Source: Actinomycetes bacterium (lineage in GTDB: Bacteria; Actinomycetota; Acidimicrobiia; Acidimicrobiales; Acidimicrobiaceae). Taken from it: a stretch of DNA of 64,000 nucleotides. Positions within the stretch are counted from its first letter, which is position 1. Every line of letters starts with the position of its first letter. Position numbers and translations under genes: made by a program. The notes under the pieces were generated by a model. It did not search any database, had not been told where the DNA came from, and saw only the letters and a program-made list of their open reading frames with translations. Of this stretch, positions 1-10,453 are shown piece by piece. Where the stretch lies: positions 28,936 to 92,935 of the forward strand of contig JAJYNL010000014.1 in NCBI GenBank assembly GCA_021786375.1. The letters are read 5' to 3'.

Positions 1-243
1 CTGCAAGTAGTTGCACTCAGGATGAAGGGGCGTGAATGGCAGCGCCTTGCGCTCGATCCTGTCATAACGGTGATAGTCGTCAGTGCAGAACGAGCGGATG
101 TTCTCGACCCCCAGAGCCTCGACCAAACCACGGGTCAGGGTCGTCTTGCCAACCGCGGAGTCCCCCGCGATCGCCAGCATGGGCGTATGCGTAAGTGGGC
201 GCTCGCGATTGGCCTTCTGGATCATTGCCATGCGATGAGACAT
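1..243 (-). CDS. prk: Phosphoribulokinase, N-terminal part (runs off left edge)
   Basis: The first 81 codons are present. The ATG at 243-241 is preceded by AAGGAAGG about 10 nt upstream. The translation carries a P-loop, GDSAVGKTT, near residue 28, followed by the FCTDDYHRYDR segment typical of phosphoribulokinase. The enzyme phosphorylates ribulose 5-phosphate to RuBP, the RuBisCO substrate, in the cytoplasm. The gene lies 35 bp downstream of the transketolase-GlpX fusion on the same strand and is probably the third gene of the rpe/tkt-glpX/prk operon. The C-terminal part lies outside the window. Uridine kinases share the fold, but the position in a Calvin-cycle operon decides for Prk. Confidence 0.9.
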   Translation of the reverse strand, partial: MSHRMAMIQKANRERPLTHTPMLAIAGDSAVGKTTLTRGLVEALGVENIRSFCTDDYHRYDRIERKALPFTPLHPECNYLQ

Positions 244-278
244 GTTGGTTGGTCCTTCCTTACAATCGGCGCTACTGC

Positions 279-3203
279 TCAGGCAAACTGGGAGACGACG
301 GAGTAGCTGCCGTTGCGAATCAGCGCCGTGGAGATGAAGTAGCCACTGTCCCGCTTTACCACCGGATCGAGGACCCCTGCGCCGGTAACGGAGGTGATCG
401 CCACTACGGGCTCAGCGGTAACCAGGTCGTCCTGCCCGAACACCCTCTCAGCGACGCCTTCGCCGAAATCACGAACCATTCGGCTCTCGGCGTCGCTCTG
501 GGGTGCCAGGCGGCCCTGGAACTCACCACCAAGCGCCTTGGCCATCGCCGCCATGATTACGCCCTCGGGCGCACCCCCGACACCGAACAGCGCGTCGATG
601 TGACCGACCAGCACCTCGAACGAGGCCATCACGTCCCCGTCCGGCACCTCACGCACGCGGACTCCCGCGGCGCGGATGCGCGAGATGAGGTCCTTGTGCC
701 GAGGCTTGTCCAGCACTATCACCTCGAGTTCGTCGACACGCTTTTCAAGCGACTTGGCCAACATCTCGAGATTCGTCTCGATGGGGCTCTCGATCGAGAG
801 GGCCCCTTTGGCCTGTCCGCCCACCACGATCTTGTCCATGTAGAAGCCGGGCACGAAGGTGAAGTTGCCGGCAGGCGCGGCGGCGATTACGGAAACCGCC
901 CCAGGCTGACCCTTGGCAACGTAGTTGGTGCCTTCCAACGGATCGACGGCTATATCAAACGGGGTAGCGGACCCCGAACCAAGCTGCTCCCCACGGAAGA
1001 GCATCGGGGCTTCGTCCTTCTCACCCTCGCCGATCACGACACGGAGCGAAACAGGCGCCATACGCAGCGCGTTGCGCATAGCCTCGACGGCCAGGTGGTC
1101 GGCCCGCTTCCGGTCACCACGGCCGATCTCCGAGACGCACGCGCGCGCTGCTTGAGTGCATGCAGCCACCATCGATCGCTCCAGCACCAGTTCGGCATTG
1201 AGATAACTCACGTCAGCAGAAGCCGGCGCGCGCCTCGCGATGGTTTCGGCGATGCGCCCCCCGACTTGCTGCGGAGTGAAGCCGAAGTGGGCCTGCACGT
1301 CGGGACCCTTGCCCGAGGCGCCGAATCCCCTCATTGCCACGATGTCATCGGTGGATTCGACCAGGGATTCCCATCCCAGCGGGCTGAGGGCCTCAACCAC
1401 CACCGTCGGGAGTCCGGAGGTTATCGACTGCAGCTTGCCCTTGGTCGCCTCCAGAAAGCGCTCGCGCCACAGTACCGAGATCACGCGGGCGGAGACGCCC
1501 CGCGTCTCGGCCAAGTGCTTGGCGGCGTCGATTGCGAGCGAAACCTCCGACCCGGTGGCAAAAATGACCGCCTTGGGATCCTCAGGATCCCAAACCACCT
1601 GCGCACCAAGCTCGGTAACCCAGGAGGGGTCGCGAGACTCGGTCACAATGGGAAGCGCCTGCCGGGTGAGGATGAGCGCCGAGGGCATGGAGCCGTCGCC
1701 CAGCGCCACGCTCCAGGCGGCAATTGTCTCATTACCGTCCGCCGGGCGCATTACCCGCAGGCCGGGAATGGCCCGCAGTGCGGCAACCTGCTCGACCGGC
1801 TGATGGGTCGGGCCATCCTCGCCGACCGCAATGCTGTCATGGGTGAAGACAAACGCGACGGGAAGCTTCATCATCGCCGCCAGGCGGATCGCCGGACGCG
1901 AGTAGTCCGCAAAGACCAGGAATGTCGACCCGAACGGAACGAATCCTCCGTGAAGCGCTATCCCGTTCAGGATCGCCGACATTCCGTGCTCGCGGATCCC
2001 GAAGTGGATTAACCTCCCGCTAAAGTCCCCCGGGCGCACCGCGGGTAGGTCGAGATTCGTTCCGGTCGACTCGCCCAAGTCCGCTGTTCCGCCGATGAAT
2101 GCAGGCAGGCGGTCTAAGAGCTGACCCAGCACCTCCTTGGAGCTGACCCGCGTGGCGACCTTGCGGTCCGGCGCGAATGGGGCCAGCGTTCCCGCGATCT
2201 CCCCCGCCGAGGGGATCGTGGCGGTGAAGAGCGATGCCACCTCTGGTCCAGCGGCGTCGAAGCGCTTCCGCCATTCGCTGGCCATGGCGTCGCCGGCGGC
2301 AGCCACCTCGGCAAAGCGCGCGTAGACGTCGCCTGGGATCTCGAACGGAGGGTACTCCCAGCCGAAGAACGCTCGCGTTGCGGCCATCTCCTCAGCCCCA
2401 AGTGGGGATCCGTGCACCGAGGACTTGCCGGCCTTGTTGGGCGCGCCATAACCGATAACCGTCTTGAGCTCGATCAAGGTGGGCGCTTCGGTGTGCGCCT
2501 TACCCTCTTCCAGCGCAGCGGTGATTGCGTCCACGTCCTGGGCATCCTCAACCAGCAGGGTGTGCCAGCCGTAACTCGCGAATCTGGCCCGGGCATCGTC
2601 GGAGCAGGAAAGCGAGGTGCTCCCGTCGATGGTGATGTCATTGGAGTCAAAGACAACTACCAGACGCCCCAGGCCCAGGTGGCCGGCGAGCGATGCCGCC
2701 TCGTGCGAGATGCCCTCCATGAGGTCGCCGTCGGAGACGAAGACAAAGGTGTGATGAGAGACGAGATCGCCATATCCCAGCTCCTCCGCACGGCTGCGCA
2801 GCATCTCCTCCGCAAGCGCCATCCCGACCGCCGTCGAGATGCCCTGCCCCAGGGGCCCGGTGGTGGTCTCGACACCAACGGTGTGCCCGTGCTCGGGATG
2901 GCCGGGGGTAAGCGAGCCTAGCTGCCTGAAAGAACGCAGGTCATCGATGGTGAGACCGTAGCCAAACAGGTGCAGCATCGAGTAGAGCAGCGCGGATCCG
3001 TGGCCCGCCGAAAGTACGAACCGGTCCCGTCCGGGCCACTGCGGATTCGCCGGGCTATGCCGGAGGACCCGCGTGAAGAGGGCGTATGCGGCCGGCGCAA
3101 GGCCAAGCGGCAGGCCGGGATGCCCGGCATTGGCCGCCTCGACCTGGTCCACCGAGAGCATGCGGATCGCAGTCACGCACTTGTTATCCATCTCAGTCGC
3201 CAT
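279..3203 (-). CDS. Transketolase fused to GlpX-type fructose-1,6-/sedoheptulose-1,7-bisphosphatase
   Basis: One uninterrupted 974-residue frame. Residues 1 to about 655 are a full transketolase: the TPP-site segments GPLGQGIS and SDGDLMEG, and the catalytic-Glu region FGIREHGMSAI. Residues about 668-974 are a full-length class II (GlpX) phosphatase: GEGEKDEAPML at 725-735, DPLEGTN at 754-760 and the PRH motif at 834-836. The DP-x-EGTN form resembles cyanobacterial bifunctional FBPase/SBPase rather than the DPIDGT form of E. coli GlpX, so SBPase activity is likely (inference). F6P and S7P, the phosphatase products, are direct transketolase substrates. The ATG at 3203 has AAGGAG 7 nt upstream. 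rpe lies 15 bp upstream and prk 35 bp downstream. Both halves look catalytically intact. I know of no common family with this architecture. Confidence 0.95.
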   Translation of the reverse strand: MATEMDNKCVTAIRMLSVDQVEAANAGHPGLPLGLAPAAYALFTRVLRHSPANPQWPGRDRFVLSAGHGSALLYSMLHLFGYGLTIDDLRSFRQLGSLTPGHPEHGHTVGVETTTGPLGQGISTAVGMALAEEMLRSRAEELGYGDLVSHHTFVFVSDGDLMEGISHEAASLAGHLGLGRLVVVFDSNDITIDGSTSLSCSDDARARFASYGWHTLLVEDAQDVDAITAALEEGKAHTEAPTLIELKTVIGYGAPNKAGKSSVHGSPLGAEEMAATRAFFGWEYPPFEIPGDVYARFAEVAAAGDAMASEWRKRFDAAGPEVASLFTATIPSAGEIAGTLAPFAPDRKVATRVSSKEVLGQLLDRLPAFIGGTADLGESTGTNLDLPAVRPGDFSGRLIHFGIREHGMSAILNGIALHGGFVPFGSTFLVFADYSRPAIRLAAMMKLPVAFVFTHDSIAVGEDGPTHQPVEQVAALRAIPGLRVMRPADGNETIAAWSVALGDGSMPSALILTRQALPIVTESRDPSWVTELGAQVVWDPEDPKAVIFATGSEVSLAIDAAKHLAETRGVSARVISVLWRERFLEATKGKLQSITSGLPTVVVEALSPLGWESLVESTDDIVAMRGFGASGKGPDVQAHFGFTPQQVGGRIAETIARRAPASADVSYLNAELVLERSMVAACTQAARACVSEIGRGDRKRADHLAVEAMRNALRMAPVSLRVVIGEGEKDEAPMLFRGEQLGSGSATPFDIAVDPLEGTNYVAKGQPGAVSVIAAAPAGNFTFVPGFYMDKIVVGGQAKGALSIESPIETNLEMLAKSLEKRVDELEVIVLDKPRHKDLISRIRAAGVRVREVPDGDVMASFEVLVGHIDALFGVGGAPEGVIMAAMAKALGGEFQGRLAPQSDAESRMVRDFGEGVAERVFGQDDLVTAEPVVAITSVTGAGVLDPVVKRDSGYFISTALIRNGSYSVVSQFA

Positions 3204-3218
3204 ACCTGAACTCCTTGC

Positions 3219-3905
3219 CTATTGGCCTGCGGCCGCGGCCGCGATTGAACGAATCTCCGAAACAGCGGCCTCGAGGCCGCCGGGGTGCCGGAAGAGAGCG
3301 GAGCCCGCGACGAGCGCTCTTGCGCCCGCAGCGGCCGCGCCGGCCACGGTGGAGGCGGATATCCCGCCGTCCACCTCGATCTCGATCTGATTTGGTACGC
3401 TCTCGGCCAGTTCACAGGCCTGGCGCACCTTTCTCTCCATGCCGGCGATATAGGCCTGGCCTCCAAAACCGGGGTTGACCGTCATCACCAGGATCAGGTC
3501 GCACAGGTCGGCGACGTTTTCCACCGCCTCGATCGGAGTGGCGGGGTTGAGTGCGACGCCGGCCTTGGCGCCCGCCTCCTTGACCCTGGCCAAGGTGCGA
3601 TGCAGATGTCGTGTCGACTCCGCATGCACTATCAATAGCTCGCACCCGGAGGCAACGTAGCGCTCGATGTACTGGTCGGGCTCGACAATCATCAGATGCG
3701 CCTCGAAGGGGAGCGAGGTCACCCGGCGGGTGGAAGCGATGATGTCGGGACCGAAAGTGAGGTTAGGTACGAAGACTCCGTCCATCACATCCCACTGGAT
3801 GCGATCCACGCCTGCCTTCTCCAAGTCCACCAAAGCATTGCCGAGCTGGGAGAAGTCTACGGGCAGCACCGAGGGGATAATCGAGATATCCTGTTTAGTG
3901 CCCAT
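3219..3905 (-). CDS. rpe: Ribulose-phosphate 3-epimerase
   Basis: 228 residues, the usual length for this TIM-barrel enzyme, which interconverts xylulose 5-phosphate and ribulose 5-phosphate. The N-terminal IIPSVLPVDF resembles the family's I-x-PS-x-L-(A/S)-x-DF segment. WDVMDGVFVPNLTFG carries the catalytic Asp, and VNPGFGGQ and EVDGGI form the phosphate-binding end. I chose the ATG at 3905 because GGGAGG lies 6 nt upstream; the frame stays open for another 88 codons upstream but has no family similarity there. It is the first gene of the rpe/tkt-glpX/prk operon and supplies Ru5P to Prk from the transketolase product Xu5P. It is transcribed away from the divergent response regulator gene. 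Confidence 0.95.
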   Translation of the reverse strand: MGTKQDISIIPSVLPVDFSQLGNALVDLEKAGVDRIQWDVMDGVFVPNLTFGPDIIASTRRVTSLPFEAHLMIVEPDQYIERYVASGCELLIVHAESTRHLHRTLARVKEAGAKAGVALNPATPIEAVENVADLCDLILVMTVNPGFGGQAYIAGMERKVRQACELAESVPNQIEIEVDGGISASTVAGAAAAGARALVAGSALFRHPGGLEAAVSEIRSIAAAAAGQ

Positions 3906-4143
3906 ATTCGGCCTCCCTCGATCCCTGCCGTCGGGCCGCCAACCAAGCTCCCGCCGACAGCTATTCCGTGTATATAAGACCCTATGGCGGGACGCGCCGG
4001 TCTCTATTCCCCCATCCATGGGATTGGCACTCACCTGCACGGAAGCATCCGTGATGCGGGGCACCCGCAGGCCGCTTATTCTCTGCAGCGAGCGAGTGGC
4101 GACGCCACACCGCGGCGGTCGCGGGGGAAATAGGATCAAAGAG
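3906..4143. promoter_or_regulatory. Divergent promoter region between the rpe operon and the response regulator gene
   Basis: A 238-bp non-coding gap that must hold the promoter of the rpe/tkt-glpX/prk operon (minus) and of the two-component pair (plus). A locally AT-rich patch with TATATAA near 3971 is the best -10-like element. I see no clear operator palindrome. Confidence 0.5.
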
Positions 4144-4830
4144 ATGGCGCCCAACAGCGACGGAGACATAGCTCAGAAAATGCCGTTGTCGGTCCTGCTC
4201 GTCGACGACCAGGAGATCATCCTGGACGGAATCTCGACGATGATGCGGCGCTTCGAGTCCCAGGTCAAGATCGTGGGCAGGCTGAAGAACGCCAAGGCCG
4301 CGCTGGCCTTCGCCGAGGAAACCCCCGTCGACGTCGTGATCACCGATATCAGGTTGCGCAGCGAGAGCGGCATCGATCTGTGCCGCGACTTCGTAACACG
4401 ATTCCCGGACGTTGCCGTAGTGATGCTCACCGTCTACGACGACGAGCAGTACCTCTTCCAAGCCCTGAGAGCGGGGGCGAAAGGGTTCCTCCTGAAGCAA
4501 ATTAGCGCCGCTGAACTGCTCGAGCAGCTCCTGCGCGTCGCAAACGGCGACATCGTGGTCGATCCTCACCTTGCCGGACGTGTAGCGCTTTCAGCCGCAC
4601 GGCTGCACTCGGGCGAGTTCTGGCCGGGAGCACACCTGGGGTTGACCCAGCGCGAGTCGGAAGTGCTCGACCTGGTGACCAAGGGGCATTCCAACAAGGC
4701 AATCGCAGCCCGCCTGTATCTCGGCGAAGAGACCGTTAAGACTCACCTCAGCGCGATCTACCGCAAGCTTGGTGTTCGTGACCGCACCTCGGCCGTCGCC
4801 CTTGCCATGCGCGAGGCAATCTTCAGATAG
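4144..4830 (+). CDS. NarL/LuxR-family two-component response regulator
   Basis: 228 residues: a receiver domain (about 14-130) with acidic pair D21/D22, phospho-acceptor D68 in VVITDIR and K108 in FLLK, then a LuxR-type HTH (about 165-220, LTQRESEVLDLV...TVKTHLSAIYRKLGV). The ATG at 4144 follows an AGGA-containing leader; the longer open frame upstream is not conserved-looking. The cognate histidine kinase starts 9 bp downstream. It is flanked on both sides by Calvin-cycle genes and is divergent from rpe, so it may control carbon-fixation genes in response to a signal sensed by the GAF domain of the partner. That target is inference; no binding site is recognisable. Confidence 0.9.
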   Translation: MAPNSDGDIAQKMPLSVLLVDDQEIILDGISTMMRRFESQVKIVGRLKNAKAALAFAEETPVDVVITDIRLRSESGIDLCRDFVTRFPDVAVVMLTVYDDEQYLFQALRAGAKGFLLKQISAAELLEQLLRVANGDIVVDPHLAGRVALSAARLHSGEFWPGAHLGLTQRESEVLDLVTKGHSNKAIAARLYLGEETVKTHLSAIYRKLGVRDRTSAVALAMREAIFR

Positions 4831-4838
4831 GAGCACCC

Positions 4839-6011
4839 TTGACCGTCTCCGAGCCAACCGCGGGCGACAGCTTCGGGCACGACCTTCTCAGGAACGTGCT
4901 GGATGCGATTAGCTCGGTAACCGAGCTTGACGCACTCGCCGACATGGTCGCCAAGCTGGTCACCGACGCAGTCGGCGCCGATGTTTGCTTCGTTCACCTG
5001 GTCGAGGAGCCAAGCACCCACCTCGGCCTCATCGGCGCTACACCCCCCTACAACCAGCATCGAGGCAAGATCAGGCTGGCGGTCGGGGACGGAATCGCGG
5101 GGTGGGTCGCCCAGGCCAAAACCCCGGTGATGGTTCCGGACAAGTGGAAGGACACGCGCTATCGCTACATGCCGGAACTCGGCGGCAAGAACTTTGCCTA
5201 TCTGATTTCAGTGCCGATGATGCGCCCCCAAAACAAGGTTGTGGGAGTGCTGAATGTGCACTGGAAGGTCCCCCCAACCGACCCCGAGGAGGTAATGCGG
5301 GAGCTGCAGTACGTGGCCAACCTTTTCGCGGCCAACGTCGAGCTCGCGGCACTGGTGGAGGCCCTGGAACGCCGCGAGAAACAGCTCGAGGAGTTCGCCA
5401 CCAACGTGATCAATGCCCAGGAACTGGAGCGCAAGAGGATCGCCGGAGACATCCACGATGGCCTGGGACAACTTCTGCACTCGACTCTCTACCACCTGGA
5501 CGCCGCAACCTACCCCGAGGACCTGGTTTCTGCTCGGGAGGAGATCGGGGTCGCCAAGGAACTCCTGGAGCGGGCCATCTCGGAGGTGAAAAGTACCATT
5601 TCTCGCCTCAGGCCACGGATCCTCGACGACCTCGGTCTTCTCCCGGGATTGGCGAGCCTGGCCGCCTCGGTGGGACGCCCCGAAGTTGCCACCGAACTAC
5701 CTGAAGCCCTCGAGCACCAACTCCCGAGTGCAACCGAGACAGCCGTTTACAGGATCGCCCAGGAAGCCCTGGCCAACATTCAGAAGCATTCCGGGGCGAC
5801 CTGGGCATCGATCAAGCTGTGGGAGGACCCCCAGCCCGATGCGGTACTGCACCTGGTGATCACCGATGACGGGGACGGCATCGAACCGGAGCGTGGGGAA
5901 GGCCTCGGAATGGTCGGCATGCAGGAAAGAGCCGAGCTCATCGGTGCCAAGCTCGACATATACTCACGTCGCGGGCATGGCACAAGGGTCCACCTCCGCC
6001 TGCCGCTCTGA
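4839..6011 (+). CDS. GAF-domain sensor histidine kinase (NarX/DegS/DevS type)
   Basis: 390 residues with no membrane segment. A GAF domain spans about 20-165, then comes a short coiled coil (about 170-195), the HisKA_3 dimerisation helix with phospho-acceptor H206 in GDIHDGLGQ, and a HATPase domain ending in DDGDGI and GLGMVGMQERA. The TTG start at 4839 has AGGAG 6 nt upstream, and the gene forms a two-gene operon with the response regulator. As a soluble kinase it should sense a cytoplasmic cue. The GAF domain has a single Cys (C50), so its ligand (haem, flavin, small molecule or none) cannot be named. Confidence 0.9.
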   Translation: MTVSEPTAGDSFGHDLLRNVLDAISSVTELDALADMVAKLVTDAVGADVCFVHLVEEPSTHLGLIGATPPYNQHRGKIRLAVGDGIAGWVAQAKTPVMVPDKWKDTRYRYMPELGGKNFAYLISVPMMRPQNKVVGVLNVHWKVPPTDPEEVMRELQYVANLFAANVELAALVEALERREKQLEEFATNVINAQELERKRIAGDIHDGLGQLLHSTLYHLDAATYPEDLVSAREEIGVAKELLERAISEVKSTISRLRPRILDDLGLLPGLASLAASVGRPEVATELPEALEHQLPSATETAVYRIAQEALANIQKHSGATWASIKLWEDPQPDAVLHLVITDDGDGIEPERGEGLGMVGMQERAELIGAKLDIYSRRGHGTRVHLRLPL

Positions 6012-6047
6012 CCCGGTCGCGACGTTCGCTTTGCCACGAGGCTAAAG

Positions 6048-6081
6048 GCGAAGGGCCCTCCCCGCGGGGAGGGCCCTTCGC
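6048..6081. terminator. Bidirectional terminator: perfect 16-bp hairpin
   Basis: Two perfectly complementary 16-nt arms (6048-6063 and 6066-6081) with a 2-nt centre, located between the convergent histidine kinase and aldolase genes. The stem is very GC-rich with little T-tract, so it is a structural terminator rather than a textbook intrinsic one. Confidence 0.75.
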
Positions 6082-6092
6082 TTCTGCTCTTA

Positions 6093-7094
6093 TCAGACGC
6101 GGACGCTCGCGGCCGAGAAGTTGGCGCTGGCTCGGTCGGCCAGGGCGGCCTGGGCCGCCACCACATCATTGCGCTTGGTGGCCCAGGAATTCATCGCTGC
6201 ATCCTGAAGCGCACGGCCGTAGGAAAACGTAACCGGCCAAGGCAGTGGCCCCAGCTCGTTCATGAGGGCGAGGTGCTCGGTGGCCTCATGGTCGTTCTGA
6301 CCCCCGGAGAGCAGGGCGATACCGGCAACCGCCGCGGGCACCGTATTGCGATAGCACTCCACCGATGCCGCCGCGACCTCCTTGCGCGAAGCGCGCTCGG
6401 CGGCGCCCTTCCCTGAGATCACCATGGAAGGCTTGAGCACCATCTGGTCGAGCGCCACCTCCTGATTCCATAGCTCGGCGAAGACCGCGTTCAGGGTGGC
6501 CGAGGTTACTTCGAACGAGCGCTCCAGCGAATGGTTGCCGTCCATGAGCACTTCCGGCTCGACAATGGGGACGATCCCCTCCGCCTGGCAAATACGCGCG
6601 TAGCGTGCGAGAGCATGCGCGTTTGCCAGGATGCATGCACGGCTGGGAAGGGTTCCCTCTTCGATCTTGATCACGGCGCGCCACTTGGCAAATGTACCGC
6701 CCAGGGAACGGTATTCGGCCAGGCGACCGGCCAGGCCGTCGAGGCCCTCGGTCACCGTCTCGGCCGGCCGGCCGGCCATTGGCTTGGCGCCGGTGTCCAC
6801 CTTGATGCCGGGCAGCATGCCGTTGGCCGATAGGAATTCCGGAACCGTCGCACCACCGGACAGGCGCTGGCGGAAGGTCTCGTCGTAAAGAATGACGCCG
6901 GAGATCCAATCCGACAGGCCGGGCGTGGTGAAGAGCATCTCCCTCCAGGCCAGCCTGGTGTCCGCCGTCGACTCCAGCCCCAGCGCATCGAAACGCTTGG
7001 TGAGGGTGGGACTGCTCTCATCCGCCGCCAACAGGCCCCGGCCTCCGGAGACCATAATCCTGGCGACTTCTCTCAGCTCGTTTGCGTAACTCAA
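6093..7094 (-). CDS. fba: Class I fructose-bisphosphate aldolase
   Basis: Schiff-base (class I, eukaryote-like) aldolase: GLLAADES near the N terminus, and MVLKPSMVISG with the likely Schiff-base Lys. It condenses DHAP with G3P to FBP, and typically with E4P to SBP, the two substrates of the GlpX half of the nearby fusion. I placed the start at the TTG at 7094, where family similarity begins (SYANELREVARIMV). In-frame ATGs at 7139 and 7181 would add 15 or 29 residues that do not look conserved, so the start is uncertain. The gene lies just downstream of the LysR gene on the same strand and ends at the shared terminator with the histidine kinase. Confidence 0.88.
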   Translation of the reverse strand: MSYANELREVARIMVSGGRGLLAADESSPTLTKRFDALGLESTADTRLAWREMLFTTPGLSDWISGVILYDETFRQRLSGGATVPEFLSANGMLPGIKVDTGAKPMAGRPAETVTEGLDGLAGRLAEYRSLGGTFAKWRAVIKIEEGTLPSRACILANAHALARYARICQAEGIVPIVEPEVLMDGNHSLERSFEVTSATLNAVFAELWNQEVALDQMVLKPSMVISGKGAAERASRKEVAAASVECYRNTVPAAVAGIALLSGGQNDHEATEHLALMNELGPLPWPVTFSYGRALQDAAMNSWATKRNDVVAAQAALADRASANFSAASVRV

Positions 7095-7185
7095 CTCGAC
7101 CCCCGTCGTGCTCGGGGCATGGCCACATCGGCCACGCATGGGCTCGACACCGAAACTAAGGCGCGGCCCGCAGCGACCCATTCAC

Positions 7186-8112
7186 CTATCCGGGGGAATC
7201 TCGGGATGAGAGAGCGATCTGGCCAATGGAGGCGAGGTGACCGATGAAAGCCTGGACGGCTACGTCCTGCTCGTGGCCGGAACGCACCACCAGATGCCAC
7301 CTTTTGCTGATCGGCAACCCCGGCATCTCGATCCTGTTCACCTCGAACTCGAGGCCGGTTCCGATCAACGAGTCCAGCGACACCACGGCGACACCGATGC
7401 CAAGGCTGGCCGCCTGCAAGATGGCCACGTTGGACCCGATGGTCATGGTCGGCACCTCAAAGCCGGAGGCCGCCAGAACTTCGAGTGCCGACTGCCTGCT
7501 TCCCGATCCCTCTTCCCTCAACAGCCAAGTGGAAGCCGCCGGATCGGGCTCCTTCCCCGAGGCCGACCCCACCAGCACCAAGGAGTGCTCGCGCGTGGCG
7601 ACGGTTGTGAAGAGGGCGTTGCTCCGTGGTCGGCCGGCAATGACAATGTCGACCTTGTGCGAGGCCAGGAGGTCGAAGACGCGGTCGCGATTACCGACTT
7701 CCAGCGCGATATCGTACTCCGGCATGGCCGCGAGAAAGCCGCCGATCCAGTGCGGCAACAGGAACTCTCCCACGGTGGTCACCGCCCCGATGCGCAGGCT
7801 GCGGCGCGTCCGCTTGCCGGCCTCCTTGGCAACGCGCGCGGCGTCCTCGAGAAGGCCGATCACCTCGACCGCCTTTCCATACAACGCCATGCCGGCGTCG
7901 GTTATGGCGATGTTGCGTCCGTCTCGAACCACAAGGTTGACCCCGAGTTCAGCCTGCAGCGATGCCAGTGCCGAGGAAACCGCGGCCTGCGAGACGAAAA
8001 GTGAGTCAGCGGCTCTCGAAACCGAGCGATTCGCCACAACGGCGATGAAGGTTCGCAGCTGCCCCGGCGTCACAGCCGGCCTCCCCAGTAAGGCTGCCAC
8101 CCTCTCATGCAT
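7186..8112 (-). CDS. cbbR: LysR-family regulator, probable CbbR
   Basis: 308 residues: an N-terminal winged HTH (about 15-75, RTFIAVVANRSVSRAADSL then SQAAVSSALASLQAELG) and a periplasmic-binding-like effector domain (about 100-300). It is divergent from cbbL across a 311-bp regulatory region, the standard layout for CbbR, which activates cbb operons according to metabolite signals. The ATG at 8112 follows a GAGGGGGG tract. The aldolase gene follows on the same strand within about 5-90 bp depending on its start, so the two may be cotranscribed. The name CbbR rests on position; other LysR proteins look alike. Confidence 0.85.
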   Translation of the reverse strand: MHERVAALLGRPAVTPGQLRTFIAVVANRSVSRAADSLFVSQAAVSSALASLQAELGVNLVVRDGRNIAITDAGMALYGKAVEVIGLLEDAARVAKEAGKRTRRSLRIGAVTTVGEFLLPHWIGGFLAAMPEYDIALEVGNRDRVFDLLASHKVDIVIAGRPRSNALFTTVATREHSLVLVGSASGKEPDPAASTWLLREEGSGSRQSALEVLAASGFEVPTMTIGSNVAILQAASLGIGVAVVSLDSLIGTGLEFEVNRIEMPGLPISKRWHLVVRSGHEQDVAVQAFIGHLASIGQIALSSRDSPG

Positions 8113-9908
<1,796 letters not shown>

Positions 9909-9928
9909 GAAAGAGAGAGCTGAGAGAG

Positions 9929-10363
9929 ATGATAACCAACCCGACCGGAAGGCTGACCCAGGGGCAGTTCTCCTTTCTGCCCGACCTGACCGACGAGCAG
10001 ATCTCCGCTCAAATCAAATGGGCCCTTGCCCATGACTGGGCGGTCAGCATCGAATACACCGACGATCCCCACCCGCGCAACACGTATTGGGAGATGTTCG
10101 GGCTGCCGATGTTCGACCTGAAGGATCCGGCCGCGATCCTGATGGAGGTCAACGAGGCCCGCAAGACCTTCCCGAATCACTACATTCGGGTGATGGCCTT
10201 CAACTCGACCCGCGGCGTCGAGAGCCCGGCGATGAGCTTCATCGTCAACCGCCCCGCCAACGAACCCGGCTTCGGCCTCGTGCGCGCAGAGGGGCCCGGC
10301 CGCGAAATCCGTTACAGCTTCCATAGCTACGCCACCGACAAACCGGAAAGCGAACGCTACTAA
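9929..10363 (+). CDS. cbbS: RuBisCO small subunit (red type)
   Basis: 144 residues, longer than green-type small subunits, with the C-terminal hairpin extension (about 110-144) of the red type. It begins with [16 protein letters not shown], the family signature, followed by [18 protein letters not shown]. It assembles with CbbL. The ATG at 9929 follows GAGAG, and the gene starts 20 bp after cbbL, so the two are surely cotranscribed. A hairpin 25 bp after the stop separates it from cbbX. Confidence 0.98.
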   Translation: MITNPTGRLTQGQFSFLPDLTDEQISAQIKWALAHDWAVSIEYTDDPHPRNTYWEMFGLPMFDLKDPAAILMEVNEARKTFPNHYIRVMAFNSTRGVESPAMSFIVNRPANEPGFGLVRAEGPGREIRYSFHSYATDKPESERY

Positions 10364-10387
10364 GCAGCGGGCCCGCAAGACCAGAGC

Positions 10388-10415
10388 GGACGCGGCGCCC
10401 GAGGGCGCCGCGTCC
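10388..10415 (+). terminator. Hairpin between cbbS and cbbX (possible attenuator)
   Basis: A 12-bp perfect stem (10388-10399 with 10404-10415) closing a 4-nt loop and followed by TATTTG. It could end most transcripts after cbbLS and let fewer run into cbbX, matching the low need for activase. cbbX starts only 38 bp later and has no obvious separate promoter. Confidence 0.6.
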
Positions 10416-10453
10416 TATTTGTATCAACTTTTCGTCGAGAGGGCTGGAGAGAA

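Noticed and set aside
195..2012. 605-codon open frame on the plus strand
   Set aside because: It is fully antisense to the transketolase-GlpX gene, has no recognisable motif, and is a by-product of GC-rich codon use.
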